Source: Notospermus geniculatus
Lineage: Eukaryota > Nemertea > Pilidiophora > Heteronemertea > Lineidae
Assembly: GCA_002633025.1 (NCBI GenBank)
Contig: NMRB01000014.1
Location: 97,366 to 161,365 of the forward strand
DNA length: 64,000 nt
Reading direction: 5' to 3'
A model generated the notes under the pieces. The model saw only the letters and a program-made list of their open reading frames with translations. It searched no databases and had not been told where the DNA came from. The number at the start of each line of letters is the position of its first letter. The stretch's first letter is position 1. A program made the translations under genes and the position numbers. Below are positions 32,101 through 44,410 of the stretch, one piece after another.

Positions 32101-35100
32101 GGTTACTCTATATAGATACTTGAGGCATTGTTACATATTCCCTGTCTCAATAGACTCCTCAATCTATTCTCCAATCAGGTTATTAAAACTTGTAGTATTT
32201 CACAGTTTTGCTTAGATACGTTTTATGTCCGTTTTTTTTTATTTGAGGATTTACAGATTAAAATCTACACTAACTATCATTAATGCACTTCTCACCTGTA
32301 AAGATAGTTTTCCCCTTCACCTGTCCTCTCCCTGTGGTGTCATGGTTTGTGCATGAGAATCACACAATAGGTAGATGGGTTAGTTCTCAATAGGCCTTTT
32401 TACACGGTGCGGGTGCGTTCCGGATCGAGACTGGATCAAGGAGGGTTTGGTTATTTTTCCACGTGTAAAAGCGAAACAACTGACCTCCACCTTCCTCGGG
32501 CCAGTTCAGTTTGTCGTGTGAGTCTCGGGAAGGTGGAGGTAGGTGCAGGCGGGTTATTCTCTCATGTAAAAGCAAACCGACTTCCACTAGATTGAGGCGG
32601 GTTACTGAACCCGCACCGTGTGAAAGCGATCAATCAATACTGAACCGAACCCGCCCGAGAAGGGTGGAGGTATGTTTCCTCAAACCCGCATCGTGTAAAA
32701 AGGCCTTATAAGTCTACAAATCTGCAACAGGCCTCATTATCAGTCATGGACATAAATGACAAGGATGTAAAACTACCTTTAATCCGGAAGTCATGTCAAT
32801 GAACCGTGTTGCTGTTGCATGTCACATCAATTTTAATTTTCTGTGGCTGTGATATAACTCATGTGCAGCTATTAACTTACCGGAAAATAACAGTAAAGAC
32901 AGCTGTACATTGTACGTGTAGTTGCTTTTTAATTAACTTGTATAGTCCCCTTAGTCCCACCACCTCACCAATTTCCGTGCTACTGACCCCGTAACCCTTG
33001 TAACTGGGAAATGTACATGTAGTACACCCCACCACTAGTGACCCTGTGCTACTTCCACAATGCCATTATCCCAGAAAAATGCGGTCACCACCCTCCAGGT
33101 AGAGTCCTTAATGGTTTCGGACATAGGGAATGTAGAGCCAGGTCCATAATCAGTGTGTCCTTGTCCTTGTAGATGCCCAACCTTTAGGCTCATTTGTATT
33201 CACACGAAGAATCCACATTTTGATTTTCTGAATCGATATTGTACTGCGAAGCAGAGTCAGAAGAAGGAAAAGAATGACTTCACTTATTCACCGGTTCATA
33301 CTTCTCTTCTAATTCCTGCTACATTTCTTCTTGAATTTGGAGTGCATTGAACAGAACTCAAGGGTGAAACTTCTGCATATTGTGTGTACTTTGTATTCTA
33401 TGATCTTAGTTACTCTTTGACAGGAAAAGTATGGTCTGACATCTGTAGCTGCCCGTAAGAGAGCTAGTATCACTGCCATGGCATCCTTGAGGTAAGTCAT
33501 TGGTATAAGTCTAGGTGGAGTACAAGAACTGCTACATCCCTATAGGATGGGGCTTCTTTTCTGCATGGTGCTGAAGAGTGGAGCAGTTGGTGTGAAGAAA
33601 TTGCTTCAGAGTTCAATATTGTTTCTTTGACCTGTGATGCAGCCACACGTGTAATATGTTCCTGTTCTTTTACAAGTGTCCATCATTTTCTAATGAATTG
33701 AAGTCAGTTGTTAAGTCCATCTGATTTCAGGCGTGCTATTAATCGGTATGTCTTCTCTGTTGTGGCTGTTGTCATGGTGACAAATTGATATCATTATACA
33801 ACTTATTTGATATCCAGTAACCAATTAGGGAGAGTTCACGGCAGTGTCAGCCTCGCATCTCCTGCTGTGGTCATCAAGACATGGACATCACCATAATCCA
33901 ATGTTTATCATGTAAAATTGCATCCCCACAAAGCTTGAAGTTCGTGTTCGTTAGTCTGTGGTTGCTTGCATTGAACTGTGAAATGATTGGAACAAAAGAA
34001 TCCTAGAAAACATGATGATACACTAATAGTCTAGTGGTTCATGTCAGCTTAGCAAGCGGCAGGTCTTGAGTTCGAATCCCGGGCCATACGGGGGAGGCGG
34101 GATTCCGATTTCTTTCTGGTGCTTTGGGTGCTTCAGTTCGTGTGGAATGGGTGGGATGGGGATTGGGGGAGATGCACTTGGGTTTTCGACCTGAAATACA
34201 AGAAATGCCTATGAAACATTGCCACTGAAGAATTTGTCAAGGACAGCTCTTTATTCATGCCCTCATCAAATTAGCCGACACTGTTCCATGTCTTGTTTCA
34301 GTCTGAAGGAGGGTGAAGAGGTGAAGGTCGCTGAGGTCACCCCGGCCGTGGCTTCCACAGAAGTAGAGGAGTTGGATGAGAGGGTGTTCAAGGAGCCTCT
34401 GATGCTTGCTGGAGGTAACTGTATTATAATGTTTATGATGGGTTATTAGTTGGTCACCGCCCCAATTTTGACAAACAACACTGCTCTGCAACTCAGAAAG
34501 CACTAGTGCCAGAGATGTGTGCAGTGGGTAGGAAACACACTTACTGATAACTAGCCTGTACCCCATTTGACTTTACTGTTTTCTTTATGGCACGATTGTT
34601 CTTTACCCCTTCAGTCTGTTGGTTAACTGGATTGTGTGTTTAAAATCTGCCAAACATGATTCAATGTACTTTAGCCTTAAGCCTTTGTTGCACCGAGTGT
34701 TGGGATATATTTCTTTCATGTATGAATCCTTCTTCAATTACCAGTTTTAGCATCAATGAAGAAAGCCATTTCTAATGAGGAAAAACTAGCGTGTAGGTCA
34801 ATGTACAGTCAATAGAGAGTTTTCGCCAAGTCCCCAAAACGCCAACGCGAACACCAAACCAGGGTTCGTAGCGGTCATTAAATCCTGGAAAAGTCATTGA
34901 ATTGAACTTGGGCCTTGAAAAGTCAGTGAATTGCACCAAATAGCCAATAAATCCTTGAAAAGTCCTTAAATTGTTGTGTTCATCTTTTGTGATTTTCAAA
35001 ATGCCCATTTTCAACCCAACAAGTACTCCAAGACAACGCCCCAGCACCCAAATCCGTGCCTCTCCAACATGTCCAACCCGCAGGTTCGCGCCGCTGCCGG

Positions 35101-38100
35101 CAGCACGTGGCCCGCTCCCGCCAAACTAGCCCGTCGACGATCTTCCAATTGGCAGCGCCGCCTGATGGAAACATTAAAAANAAAATGAGTTGAAGCATGT
35201 TACCTTACCTGATGAAGGGTTAGTTACGCTATAACAGCACGTTGAACTTCTCAAGTGGTGAAGCTATGGCGGCCATTATTGTTTCGTGATCGAGGTGGGG
35301 AGGGAGAAACAATCACCTAATGCATACGAATTTTTCAATAAAAATCGCTGCAAAATGCACAGTTTAACCACTCAAACGTTTTTATATAAATATTTATTGC
35401 GAAATAACTCATTTTGTACAAACACAACATCAGTTAAATAAAAAATATAAGGGAACTATTTCTAGTCTGCGCAATGCTACAACCGCATCACTTCTGACCT
35501 GATCACCGACCATATGGTGGTCGAACTTAATCCGCTATATACGGACGAGGTGCTTATAATGGCTGCCCGAAGGTTGCCGAAAGCTTCCGAGTCGAAGACG
35601 ATTGAGGCTGGTCCCACAAAAGTCCTTGAAAAGTCATTGAAATAGGTATGAAAAAGTCATTAAAAGTCATTAAATGGGTAGTGGTCTTAAGACTATGAAC
35701 CCTGCCAAACCCATTGTTGGATGTCACGAAGAGAGCACCAAACAAAAGGATAGATGTCACGCCGGCATTTCGGGGCTTTGCGGAAACTCTTATATTTGGT
35801 TAAATACCTTGAATCGTGTGTGAATAGGTCTACCTGCTTTACAAAACTTATTCTGACTATATCGATCTGGTATCTACTGCTTCTCCCAAGTGGAGAGAAA
35901 TGACACTTATAAACCATCTTCATCTCCCAAAGACAACCCTACCACTCTTTTCAACTTTATTCCAAATTTCTGATCAATCAACCATTCATTCCATAGCCTG
36001 CCCCTTCCTCACCAGTCATCAACTACCCCCTGTATGTGCTCCCTAATGGATTTCTGTCCAATTGGTGGTTTCTCTAGATGGTCTCCCACCTTCACTGTAA
36101 AATTCCTTGAGAATTATTGACCGTATGTATTGTTTACCTGTGTATAGGACCACCTGACATGCAAGTGCCTCAAGGTATGTAGGTAACACATGGGTGCATA
36201 GGGTACCTAGAGAAATAAATAGCAAGCGGCTCAACCCTTGATTGAGAATCTATCGCGTCAGTGACACAACAATATAATAACTTGGAAATAAAGCTAGGAA
36301 TCCACTGCTGATTTTCTTTCTGTGTTGCGACTCGCTTTGCAACCTGCTACCTGCGATTGAATATGATCGCAAGGAACTCATACCGGTCGCCGACCGATTG
36401 CCGACTGAAATTGACCACATCTTCGCCATTGGTGGAAGTCACATCCAGGGCCAAGCGAGTCCACTACAGCGATCGAGTGCCCAGTTGCAAAGTAAGTCGC
36501 AATGCAAAATCAGCTTGAAAATCAATGGTGGTCGCTGGATTCCTAGCTTACATGTAAGCTGCTGTTATTATGCTATGGAAATACATCTTTCCTTGCTGTT
36601 GTTCAAAGGACTCTAAACTCTATTTGACCTGTCAGTGGACAGAATGCCCTGTGTTATGTACAGAAGTGTTTACCCTGCATAATCAATATCCATGTACACA
36701 TAGAATCTGAACAGTCTCTGAGGTGGAAGGATAACAGTTGTTGTATAGTGTACATTATAGTTGGTGATGGGGCAAACTGATTATTCAAATACATACCCTA
36801 TGCACTCCCGCAAGGCAGCCAAATTTGGTTTCAGGATCAACGTATGAATTTCACTGATCAATTTTCATCCTCTGTGAAAACCCTTAATGTCAATGAGAAA
36901 TGATGACAAAGTCACCCTGTTTAAATCTGCTATCTTCTTTGATAATGTAATTACAATATGCCAGAATTCGGCACCCTTTTTGACATACATGTATTGAAAC
37001 AACCAGACTTTGGTGGAATGTGATCCAGCCCAGTGTCTGTCATTGTTCAGTTTGGTATTAGATGGAATGTGGATTAAGTGAATTCATGCTTCTCCATCTG
37101 TTCAATGGTGTAACATGTCTCACAGCTTCCCAGTACCTCCCTCGTGTGCTTTAGGTATGAACTGAATAAATGTAACCCTGGGATTTCTTTCAGGTGCTAA
37201 TCATTCCAATAAATCTACCCATTCTGTGTTTTGGTCATTACGACTGACATGATCAAACCTTGCACGCACACAGGTGCAGAAATGGTTCAGCTGTTTCTAG
37301 CCTTGGCAATCATGCAGTGCAACAAACGAAGATACTCAATGTGTTGGGTGGACACACGGCCGGGTGTAATCCCAGAAGTGAACTATGAATGAATTGATCT
37401 TGGAATGTGTTAGAATCCGTCTTGCTCTGTTCACCACAAGTACAGCATCTTATCACCTTGTTTGGTACAAAGCTTTCCTTTTTGTTTCAGCTTTTGCGAC
37501 CCACTGTCAGAAAATGCTCAAACTTTACAGTGAAACGGGTGAATGGGGTAGCAGCTAGCAGCCATCTGTATGGTTGCAGGGTAATTTCCCGGGAGTTCCA
37601 ATACCTTTTCAATCCCCAACTATACCAGATACTCTCTGCAGTCACACCTCTTCGATCCCTTGCTTTTTGAGCAGATTATAGAACAGCCAAAAGTGAAGGG
37701 ATAAATTTTAGATGGGGATAGAGCTTGAGTTTGCAGTGTCTACCCATGGAGCTGTTTGTGGCTGCACTTTTTCCTTGCTTCAGTCCGGCCGAGTGCACCA
37801 CATTGGAACACGTTTCCATTTCAGGTTGGCAGATTTGATGAGGTCACGACATGTTGTGTTTTCCACCGAATATAAAGTTTTGCTGCTGCAAGAACCAAAA
37901 GTTCTGAAGTCCTGAACTTGTCATGAAAGATCCTTGTTCCGCGTCGGTGTAGATTCAATTTTATTCTTCACTGAGTGACACAGGGTTGGCACTAACCTGT
38001 CATCCCACTGTCTTGATCTGCATTTCAGTCACAACCATGAGACAGAGGCTTTCCTCGCCTGAATTTCAACCTGAAGATGTGAAAGACCTGTATCCAGTTC

Positions 38101-41100
38101 ACAAGCATCTCTTGATCAAGAGGTCTCAGAGATGCAGGGAGTGTGAACACAACTTGAGTAAACCTGAGTTCAGTCCCGCATCAATCAGGTTCAAGATTCA
38201 ACTTGTTGCTTTGTAAGTAATCTTGTCGCTCGCTTATCTATTTTTGGTAATCTACAATAGCTGTGTTCTGCCAACAGCAGAGCTGTTGAACTTCATTTGA
38301 CTACCGGTAATTTGAGTGTCGTATCCAATAATATTCAATGCATGCTGGTATGGGGCGATCTTTCCGTAATACACAAGTTGAAGCATGAGTACCGGTATGC
38401 AACTTAGATCCTACTTTCTTAAGTGCAAATTGACAGCAGTGCTTGTTCATTTCTTCCAGATATTTCGTTCCTGAAATCAAGATCTTGGCTTTGCCAAAAC
38501 TGCAGTACTTAAAGGTAAGCATCCTTCATACATGCATGACTTGATTCTTCATATCATAGATACCGAGCTGTTTGCCAATGGCGGCTTATCTCTGTTTTCT
38601 CTTACAGGAAAGCCGTGTGATCTTGAGTATGTTCAACCCGGCTGACTACATCACCCAGGTCTTCCTAAGACCAAGAGAAAATGCTGATGATTTCTTTGAC
38701 ACTGCCTTGGTGAGTACAGACACCCCAGAATCTTCCTGTCTCTTGCTTGAAAAGTTGTGCAATAGGTCTCTGCTATTAAATGCCTCATCAGTCAATTACC
38801 GGTACTCAGAATGGCGATTGTTGTCAGCTGGATACATCTGGTACAGCCCGCTGGAAAGCTGTTCTGCTTTCGTCACCTCCATTCCCCGAAGTGCCGGTCT
38901 GGTAGTGGTAATTTTGTTCTCTTGTCTTCTCAGATGAAAGTGCCGCTGATTGAACTCCAGCTTGCCGCCAGGGATGACACTGCTGAGTTCGACGATGGAC
39001 TGACCTCCCAGCAGCAGTTCAAGGACAACCCAGAGTAAGTTTTTGATGCACAACGCCTAAAAAAACTGAATCTGATGAAATGTCCAAGAGCATGTTTGCT
39101 GTGCATGGTTGTCAACTGCACATTCTGCCTTCTTTTCCGTTCTTGTTTGTGACTTTGAGAGTGAATTTCCGTTCTTCGCAAACTGAGGAGTCTAATCTCC
39201 AAGACACATTTTGAGTTGTTCTGTTTGCATGTGCTGTGGTGAAACATAGTGGAATGAGTACTCTTGCACAGCATGTCTTTGATTTTGTTCTGACTTGCTG
39301 ACCTGGCTTTCCATGACTAGCAGCATTTCAAACCTGCCAGCACTGCAACCATAACCTTTCCTCCATGAAATTTGCTCAGTTTTACAAAAAAATAGATTCA
39401 TGTTTTTAGTGGTCCTGTTTTTCACAGTATGTCCGTTTCACCTTGTGTTTGCCAGAAAGCACAATGTAATCATGTATTGTAATGAACACTGAGGTGTACC
39501 TTGATGTCTATTGCCATTGCTATTGACACATAGTAAGGTTTTGTAGGGGTGAGGGCAAGTTCGCCAAAACACAATGCACTGCAACACTCAGGTGCGGATC
39601 CAGAAAGGGGACGCCCCGGCCGCACGCCTCCCCTTTTAGCCAACAAATCTGTAAAATCGACAGTGAAATTCTGGAATTTGGCGCAAATTTTAATGTTCCT
39701 AGCACAGGGCGCCCCTTCTTTTCCCAAATCCTGGATCTGCTCCTGACACTGTGTGTTGTACAGTGCTTCTGGCAAATAGAGGAGAAATGCACTCAGTACT
39801 CTTTTGTGACTCTGTGTTTGCACTTGTTCATCTGTAGAAAAGAGATAGAGGATTCTGAAGGGTGAGCCACCTTGATATGGAACCCTAATCCCTTAACCTA
39901 TGTGAAATTGATGGTGATATCCCACAGCATGGGGTTCCTGTTCAACATACAACACAGGGCCAAGGCCTAGTAATCTCCATTTGATATGTTTGAACTTCTT
40001 TTGTTACATGATGGAGCCTGAAAACCAGCATCCAGGCCTACCTGGGGTATTGCGTCATTCTGTCGAACTACAGACTTCTATGAGTGATGTAACACAAGGT
40101 GTAGTCACGCAATGCCCCTGGTGTGCCAGGATGGAATACCAGTTGCATGGTGGCTACACTTGGACCGGTGGCCTCAGACTCAACTACTGTTCACCGTTTT
40201 CAGTTGCCAATTATGTCTACGTCTCTAGTATTGTAGAGATGATTTCGAACTACAAATTCGGGTTGACGGATGACACCAGTTGTGGAGATATCACCCATGA
40301 ATACATCCGTAAATGGTTTAACACTGAGCTAACCGATTCATCTCTTTGTTTTAAGACAATGTGATTAGTACATAGATGTAATGTTATTCATGTTGTCTGA
40401 GAACAAGTAATAACTACAGTCAACGTCGCGTATAACGTCCTTGCATATAAGTACCAGACAATCGCCTATAACGTACTGAAACTGGAAGTCCCAGCCCCGT
40501 TTTACAATGCATTGGCCATATGCATATAACAGACTTTGCATATAACGGACAAAAATTGCAGGTCCCAATCAGTACGTTATATGCGACGTTGACTGTACAT
40601 GGTCATGTATACTTGACTTTTTAACTGTTTTTTCCTTTTAAACTATAGTTTATATCTATTAACCCTTCTCCAGTTGTATGGGAAATATCAATGAATCTTA
40701 TTTTTAGGCCGGGTTCACATAGAGCTACACGGTACATAGATATGCCGGCAAACAATGGCTTCACAAAGTGTTCATGACCATGAAACCTTTGTTTGCAAGC
40801 CATGTCCATGTAGGCGTAGCTCTATGTCAACCCGGCCTTATGGAATACTTCTCCCTGCTGTCGTACTGTGGATATTTATTCAGTTATCTTCAATCTTTTC
40901 ACTCATCGCTCCAGTCTCTTTCAATAAAAATTCAACTCTTGGTCCTAATTTAGCAAGAGATAAGGCCACGTGTTTTATATTTATTGGTTTACGGGAGATG
41001 ACGTCCAAAATTTATGGTCGGGTGGTCGAAATAAAATAAAAATAAAAATTAGACTCCAATTTCTATGGATGACCGGAAGAATTAAAATTCTTGCGGAATA

Positions 41101-42847
41101 AAGCCCTCATGCGGAATCCATACATGTGTATGTTGTCAGTTTGCTGAATGCGCCATTCGATTCTCTGTTATACGAAAAATTCTCATTTTATTTTCGTTTT
41201 TAAAGTTCAATCACGGACATTTGCCATCATCAGCGGGTTAAAACAAAGCAAACAACAAGATTTTATTTTCTTCGTCATTTTTTATTTTAAAAAATAAGTT
41301 CGGTCGGCAAAAATAAAACAAAATTGGGTCATTTTCTGGTTTTATTTTTTTTCTGATTTCTGGAAAAAGCAAGTCGGCGGTCCCGTAAACCAATAAATAA
41401 AAAACACGTGGCCTAAGCAATGGAGAAACACACATCTTCTATCATCAGTGTGTCTTCTTTTATTGTAATACTTGTATTCCTTCTCACATTCTCTGTAATA
41501 TCATTAGCTACTTCATTGACCTGTGCTGATATAACTGTTCATGCCCACCACTGAAGGTTCACTGCTCTTTGTTTGACTGGTGTATGAAATGCTAAGGTGT
41601 CTGGTAGCTTTCTGAATACAAGCTATTTGACAGATATCAATGCATTTTCCCATCAATCTGTGCTTTTCTTAGTTGTGGGTATGAATGACATGTCTTGTAA
41701 TTGATTAATTGGGTAGTCTAATGTAGGATGGCTTCATGTTTGTCTCAATTAGTAGCTTCAGTTAACCGTTAACATGTAATGCCTTGTTTTGCCATAGTCA
41801 TAAATTCTTACTGTTTTCATGGAAAGATTATCTATCTGAGCATGTGTTAACACCAAACACAGTTCAGTGGTTATCATGTCTGCTTAGCAAGCGGCAGGTC
41901 CCGGGTTCAGTCCGTTGCATGGGACAGTAAGCCGTGGTACCTTGTGCCTTTGCAAGGGCAAGTAAAAGACCCCATCCAAGTGAGGAACATGAGTAGCCTG
42001 AGATGGCCTCTTCCATATTTACCAGGGCCAATAATGCTATGGCTTCGGCCCTGATGGAAAAATCGAATACGAAAAAACAAACGCTTAAAATGCCTCTGGA
42101 ACAGATTAAGGAACAGGCACCAATATGGGTATTGGTTCTTTTTTTACACCGACTTCCTTCTGAGTGGATTTCTTGATATTTGTTCTGCACCCCATCCGAC
42201 CTGATATCTCTTTAACCCCTGCATGTTTCTGGTGATTTTGGGGGGTGGATAAGACACTTATGTACATGTACATGTACATTTACCAGTACATTGTTTATTT
42301 AAAAACGATTAGAATCTCATGATTTTCCTGTCCTGACAATGGAAAACTATATTTCGATGTTTATATAAGATTCTGGTACTGATCCATGTTGATACGTGTT
42401 CTTGCTGTGGCGAATTGGAGCATGCTGACAGGAATGTCACAGTGTTTTCCCCTCCTATTCTGAGTTAACATAATTTACTCTTGCATTCTAGTGTGATAGT
42501 GTTCCGCAAAGCCAACAAGATTGGATTCTACACCACAATCACACCTCAGAAGCCAACAGGTGATGTCAAGGTAAACAGAAAAGATATGCTTCAATGTAGT
42601 TGTGTACACTGCCCATAGATGGCGGAGGTGTAACAAATATGCTGAATTGACAACTTCTGGAGTTATAATGTGAAATTACATCTTATCAATAATATGATTT
42701 TAATTCCAGGGGTCCTTCACCATTCGTTACACTCATCACAACATGACCAATGCCCTCCACACCAAGGACGGCGAGACGGCTGAACCTGAGGTTGTCTGGA
42801 TGGAGCACCCCGTCCTACTCAACTTCGGTCAAATCACCCAAGTATAG
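29139..42847 (+). CDS. DCTN4: Dynactin subunit 4 (p62)
   Basis: p62 is a pointed-end subunit of dynactin, the dynein adaptor complex. Thirteen exons, all in phase: 29139-29267, 29717-29787, 30012-30190, 30392-30435, 30625-30726, 33424-33491, 34302-34414, 38029-38212, 38460-38514, 38608-38709, 38934-39034, 42492-42570, 42710-42847. They give 454 residues, close to the human length. The N-terminus is the family's Cys-rich zinc-binding region ([23 protein letters not shown]). Then come [44 protein letters not shown] and [10 protein letters not shown], all hallmarks of p62. The start overlaps a TISU-like element. A polyadenylation signal is at 43849. The last two exons are duplicated downstream. 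Confidence 0.96.
31249..31493. mobile_element. 245-bp MITE enclosing a foldback
   Basis: Ends AGCAGGGTTCATTG / CAATGAACCCCGCT, flanked by TAA at 31246 and 31494. Inside, about 31280-31378, is a second near-perfect palindrome with arms GAAGCCGTCGTTAGGTTAAC and complement. Confidence 0.72.
31658..31803. mobile_element. 146-bp palindromic MITE, same family as 17902-18050
   Basis: Ends GGGCCGTATGCACC / GGTGCATACGGACC, flanked by ATG at 31655 and 31804. The arms are almost perfectly complementary around CATGCCCTGG. It lies in a DCTN4 intron. Confidence 0.8.
32392..32706. mobile_element. Inverted-repeat element with AGGCCTTTTTACACGG ends
   Basis: AGGCCTTTTTACACGGTGCG at the left and its near-complement (CGTGTAAAAAGGCCT) at the right bound about 315 bp. 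CGTGTAAAA motifs recur internally. No clear target duplication was found. Confidence 0.65.
34025..34090 (+). mobile_element. SINE fragment (tRNA-derived)
   Basis: CTTAGCAAGCGGCAGG and a box B match (GAGTTCGAATCC) as in the fuller SINE copies at 44411 and 48395; the tail is not present. Confidence 0.55.
34860..35704. mobile_element. 845-bp hAT-like non-autonomous element
   Basis: Ends CAGGGTTCGTAG and complement CAGGGTTCATAG are flanked by CCAAAC at 34854 and 35705. Subterminal AAAGTCATTGAA and CCTTGAAAAGTC motifs recur at both ends. No transposase is visible. It contains a single N at 35181. Superfamily is inferred from CAGGG ends and the 6-bp duplication. Confidence 0.68.
36291..36549. mobile_element. 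Inverted-repeat element, AAGCTAGGAATCCA ends
   Basis: AAGCTAGGAATCCA occurs at the left and its complement at the right. Subterminal GCGACT and CTTTGCAAC blocks are also inverted. No target duplication was resolved. Confidence 0.6.
39589..39745. mobile_element. MITE with CAGGTGCGGATCCAG ends, 5-bp duplication
   Basis: A 157-bp element between ACACT direct repeats (39584, 39746). Inverted ends CAGGTGCGGATCCAG / CTGGATCTGCTCCTG. The allele in the second repeat copy is at 46875-47031. A relative at 60077 also shows a 5-bp duplication. Confidence 0.75.
40029..40133. mobile_element. 105-bp MITE, 9-bp target duplication, only in repeat copy 1
   Basis: Imperfect inverted ends CATCCAGG / CCAGGATG, flanked by GAAAACCAG (40020) and GAATACCAG (40134). 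The second repeat copy has the empty site GAAAACCAG (about 47303). The 9-bp duplication suggests a Mutator-like origin. Confidence 0.7.
40417..40595. mobile_element. 179-bp pogo/Tigger-like MITE, only in repeat copy 1
   Basis: Ends CAGTCAACGTCGCGTATAAC and the complement of CAGTCAACGTCGCATATAAC are flanked by TA. It is absent from the corresponding site in copy 2 (near 47587). Confidence 0.75.
40707..40837. mobile_element. 131-bp palindromic Harbinger-like MITE
   Basis: Ends GGCCGGGTTCACATAGAG and complement, flanked by TTA; the centre contains AACAATGGCTTCACAAAG. Counterpart in copy 2 at 47696-47826. Confidence 0.8.
40974..41413. mobile_element. 440-bp Harbinger-like element, only in repeat copy 1
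   Basis: Ends GGCCACGTGTTTTATATTTA and the complement of GGCCACGTGTTTTTTATTTA, flanked by TAA. In copy 2 the site reads GAGATATGCAATGG without the insert. Confidence 0.78.
41851..42080 (+). mobile_element. tRNA-derived SINE with 40-bp internal deletion
   Basis: Collinear with the copy at 48395, but GGGTTC is joined directly to AGTCCGTTGC, so most of box B and the following bases are lost. Confidence 0.78.
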
Positions 42848-43848
42848 AGGCTGCTTTACCCATTTTGATGGACTCCATCTTAACCTGATACACTGTCTAA
42901 CTTGGTGATACGAAGGGCTTGAATATATGCCAGGTGGTATTGGTCAAGTTCTCAATGGGGTACCGGCAAACAAAAGGAGGCGCTGATCATCAACTCGGTT
43001 AAAACGCAGGTGCGCATGCCTTTGCGATTGTTGAACGTCATCAGCCGTCGTGCGTCATTCTGACATTACAAAAACTGCGTCATTCACAACCCATGACGTT
43101 GACCATTCGCCTGTCGATTACGCTAAAATGGTCAACTTTATCGATTAAATTTATCATGTTCCCGCAGAGATTTTTGCTCAAAAGCAATAAAATATATTTT
43201 AGCAGTTCTGTACTTAATGATAGAAACGTAAAATTAGAAATTGAGTGCAATGTTTTACTTATATTTGGCCTAGAAACAGGGTGTGCTATTCAGAATTAAT
43301 TGGAAAATAATGTTGAGCCTCACTTTCAATGACGCAGTTATGACCGAGTTGATAGTCAGCGCCGCGTCGCGGATTAGGTCTGCCGGTACCTCATTGGATA
43401 TTGACATTATATTGATATTGTTGACATTACTGATTATAAGTGCTCCCGTAATATGGTAACTTTCTCTGGGCTTGGGACATCTAGTCAATGTTCGAGATCT
43501 GTTTTCGGAATGCTTTCATCTTGCAAAATGTACCGTACTAGCTTTTGGGGGGCAGTGACACTGAACTTTATTTTGTGACATGGGCAGTTCGTGTATTGAA
43601 TGTGAACAGGGCTGTACATCCAAATGTACAACCATATAAATGCACATCTGTATGTGCATGTTTGAAAAAAATCACGCCAAAAACCAAGGGAATAATACTG
43701 GATACTAAAGGACTGATTTCAGAAAATTACTGTGGGAATTCGGTGGAACAGCGTTGGTGTATCTTATGACTTATAAATGATTGGAATAGTGTGCTTCATA
43801 TGTCTATATAATGTATAATTTATGATATTCATGTACACGTATGTACTG

Positions 43849-43854
43849 AATAAA
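43849..43854 (+). promoter_or_regulatory. DCTN4 polyadenylation signal (copy 1)
   Basis: AATAAA about 1 kb after the stop codon; the equivalent in the second copy is at 50462-50467. Confidence 0.6.
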
Positions 43855-44209
43855 AGCTTCTTAGAGGATGACTGTCTTTATAAGGCCATTTATTGTTCCA
43901 TTCCCAACAAATAGAGCATAACTCAAAGTCGTACTTGTGTAGTGGGCCTAAGCATAGACCTTGCTTGTATGGATGTACCAGTTGTGGACTTGGTCTGATT
44001 CATGGCCTTCAATGAAAGAAGGACATTTACCCTAATATCAGTGGGAGACTGTTCAACTGGAGTAAGCTATATTCAACACTAACAGTGTACATCGTGATAG
44101 AGCTTTACAATCGGCCAGAAAGTGGAGACTATCGGAAGGTAGACTTGTACTGAAGTGAGCTTGAACCAAGGACCTCCAGGTTCGTGTCTAAAGGCACCGC
44201 TGCACGTGA

Positions 44210-44357
44210 CAGTTTTCTAACGAAAGTTTGCTGTCAGATAGTCAATTATTGCTGTCAGACAGCAATAATTGCTGTTACACAGTACTGTTTGACAGCAGTT
44301 ATTGCTGTCTGAGAGCAATAATTGACTGTCTGACAGCAAACGTTCGACAGAAAACTG
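44210..44357. mobile_element. 148-bp near-perfect palindrome
   Basis: The arms start CAGTTTTCT and continue through GTTTGCTGTCAGATAGTCAA, complementary to the right half around a short centre (ACAGTACTGT). TTGCTGTC units recur within each arm. Likely a foldback MITE. Confidence 0.75.
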
Positions 44358-44410
44358 TATCAATATCTGGATCCAATACTAAGATGACACTCCAACCAGG
44401 TTGATTTCAG

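Larger units (their letters stand above)
30727..33423. other. DCTN4 intron between exons 5 and 6
   Basis: Holds the elements at 31249, 31658 and 32392; the remainder has no gene I can support. Confidence 0.65.
34415..38028. other. DCTN4 intron between exons 7 and 8
   Basis: Holds the 845-bp hAT-like element at 34860 and the inverted-repeat element at 36291; nothing else is recognised. Confidence 0.65.

Noticed and set aside
39470-39823. 117-codon minus-strand ORF, also present at 46750-47109
   Set aside because: It is mostly the antisense of the CAGGTGCGGATCC MITE and is shared only because the region is duplicated.
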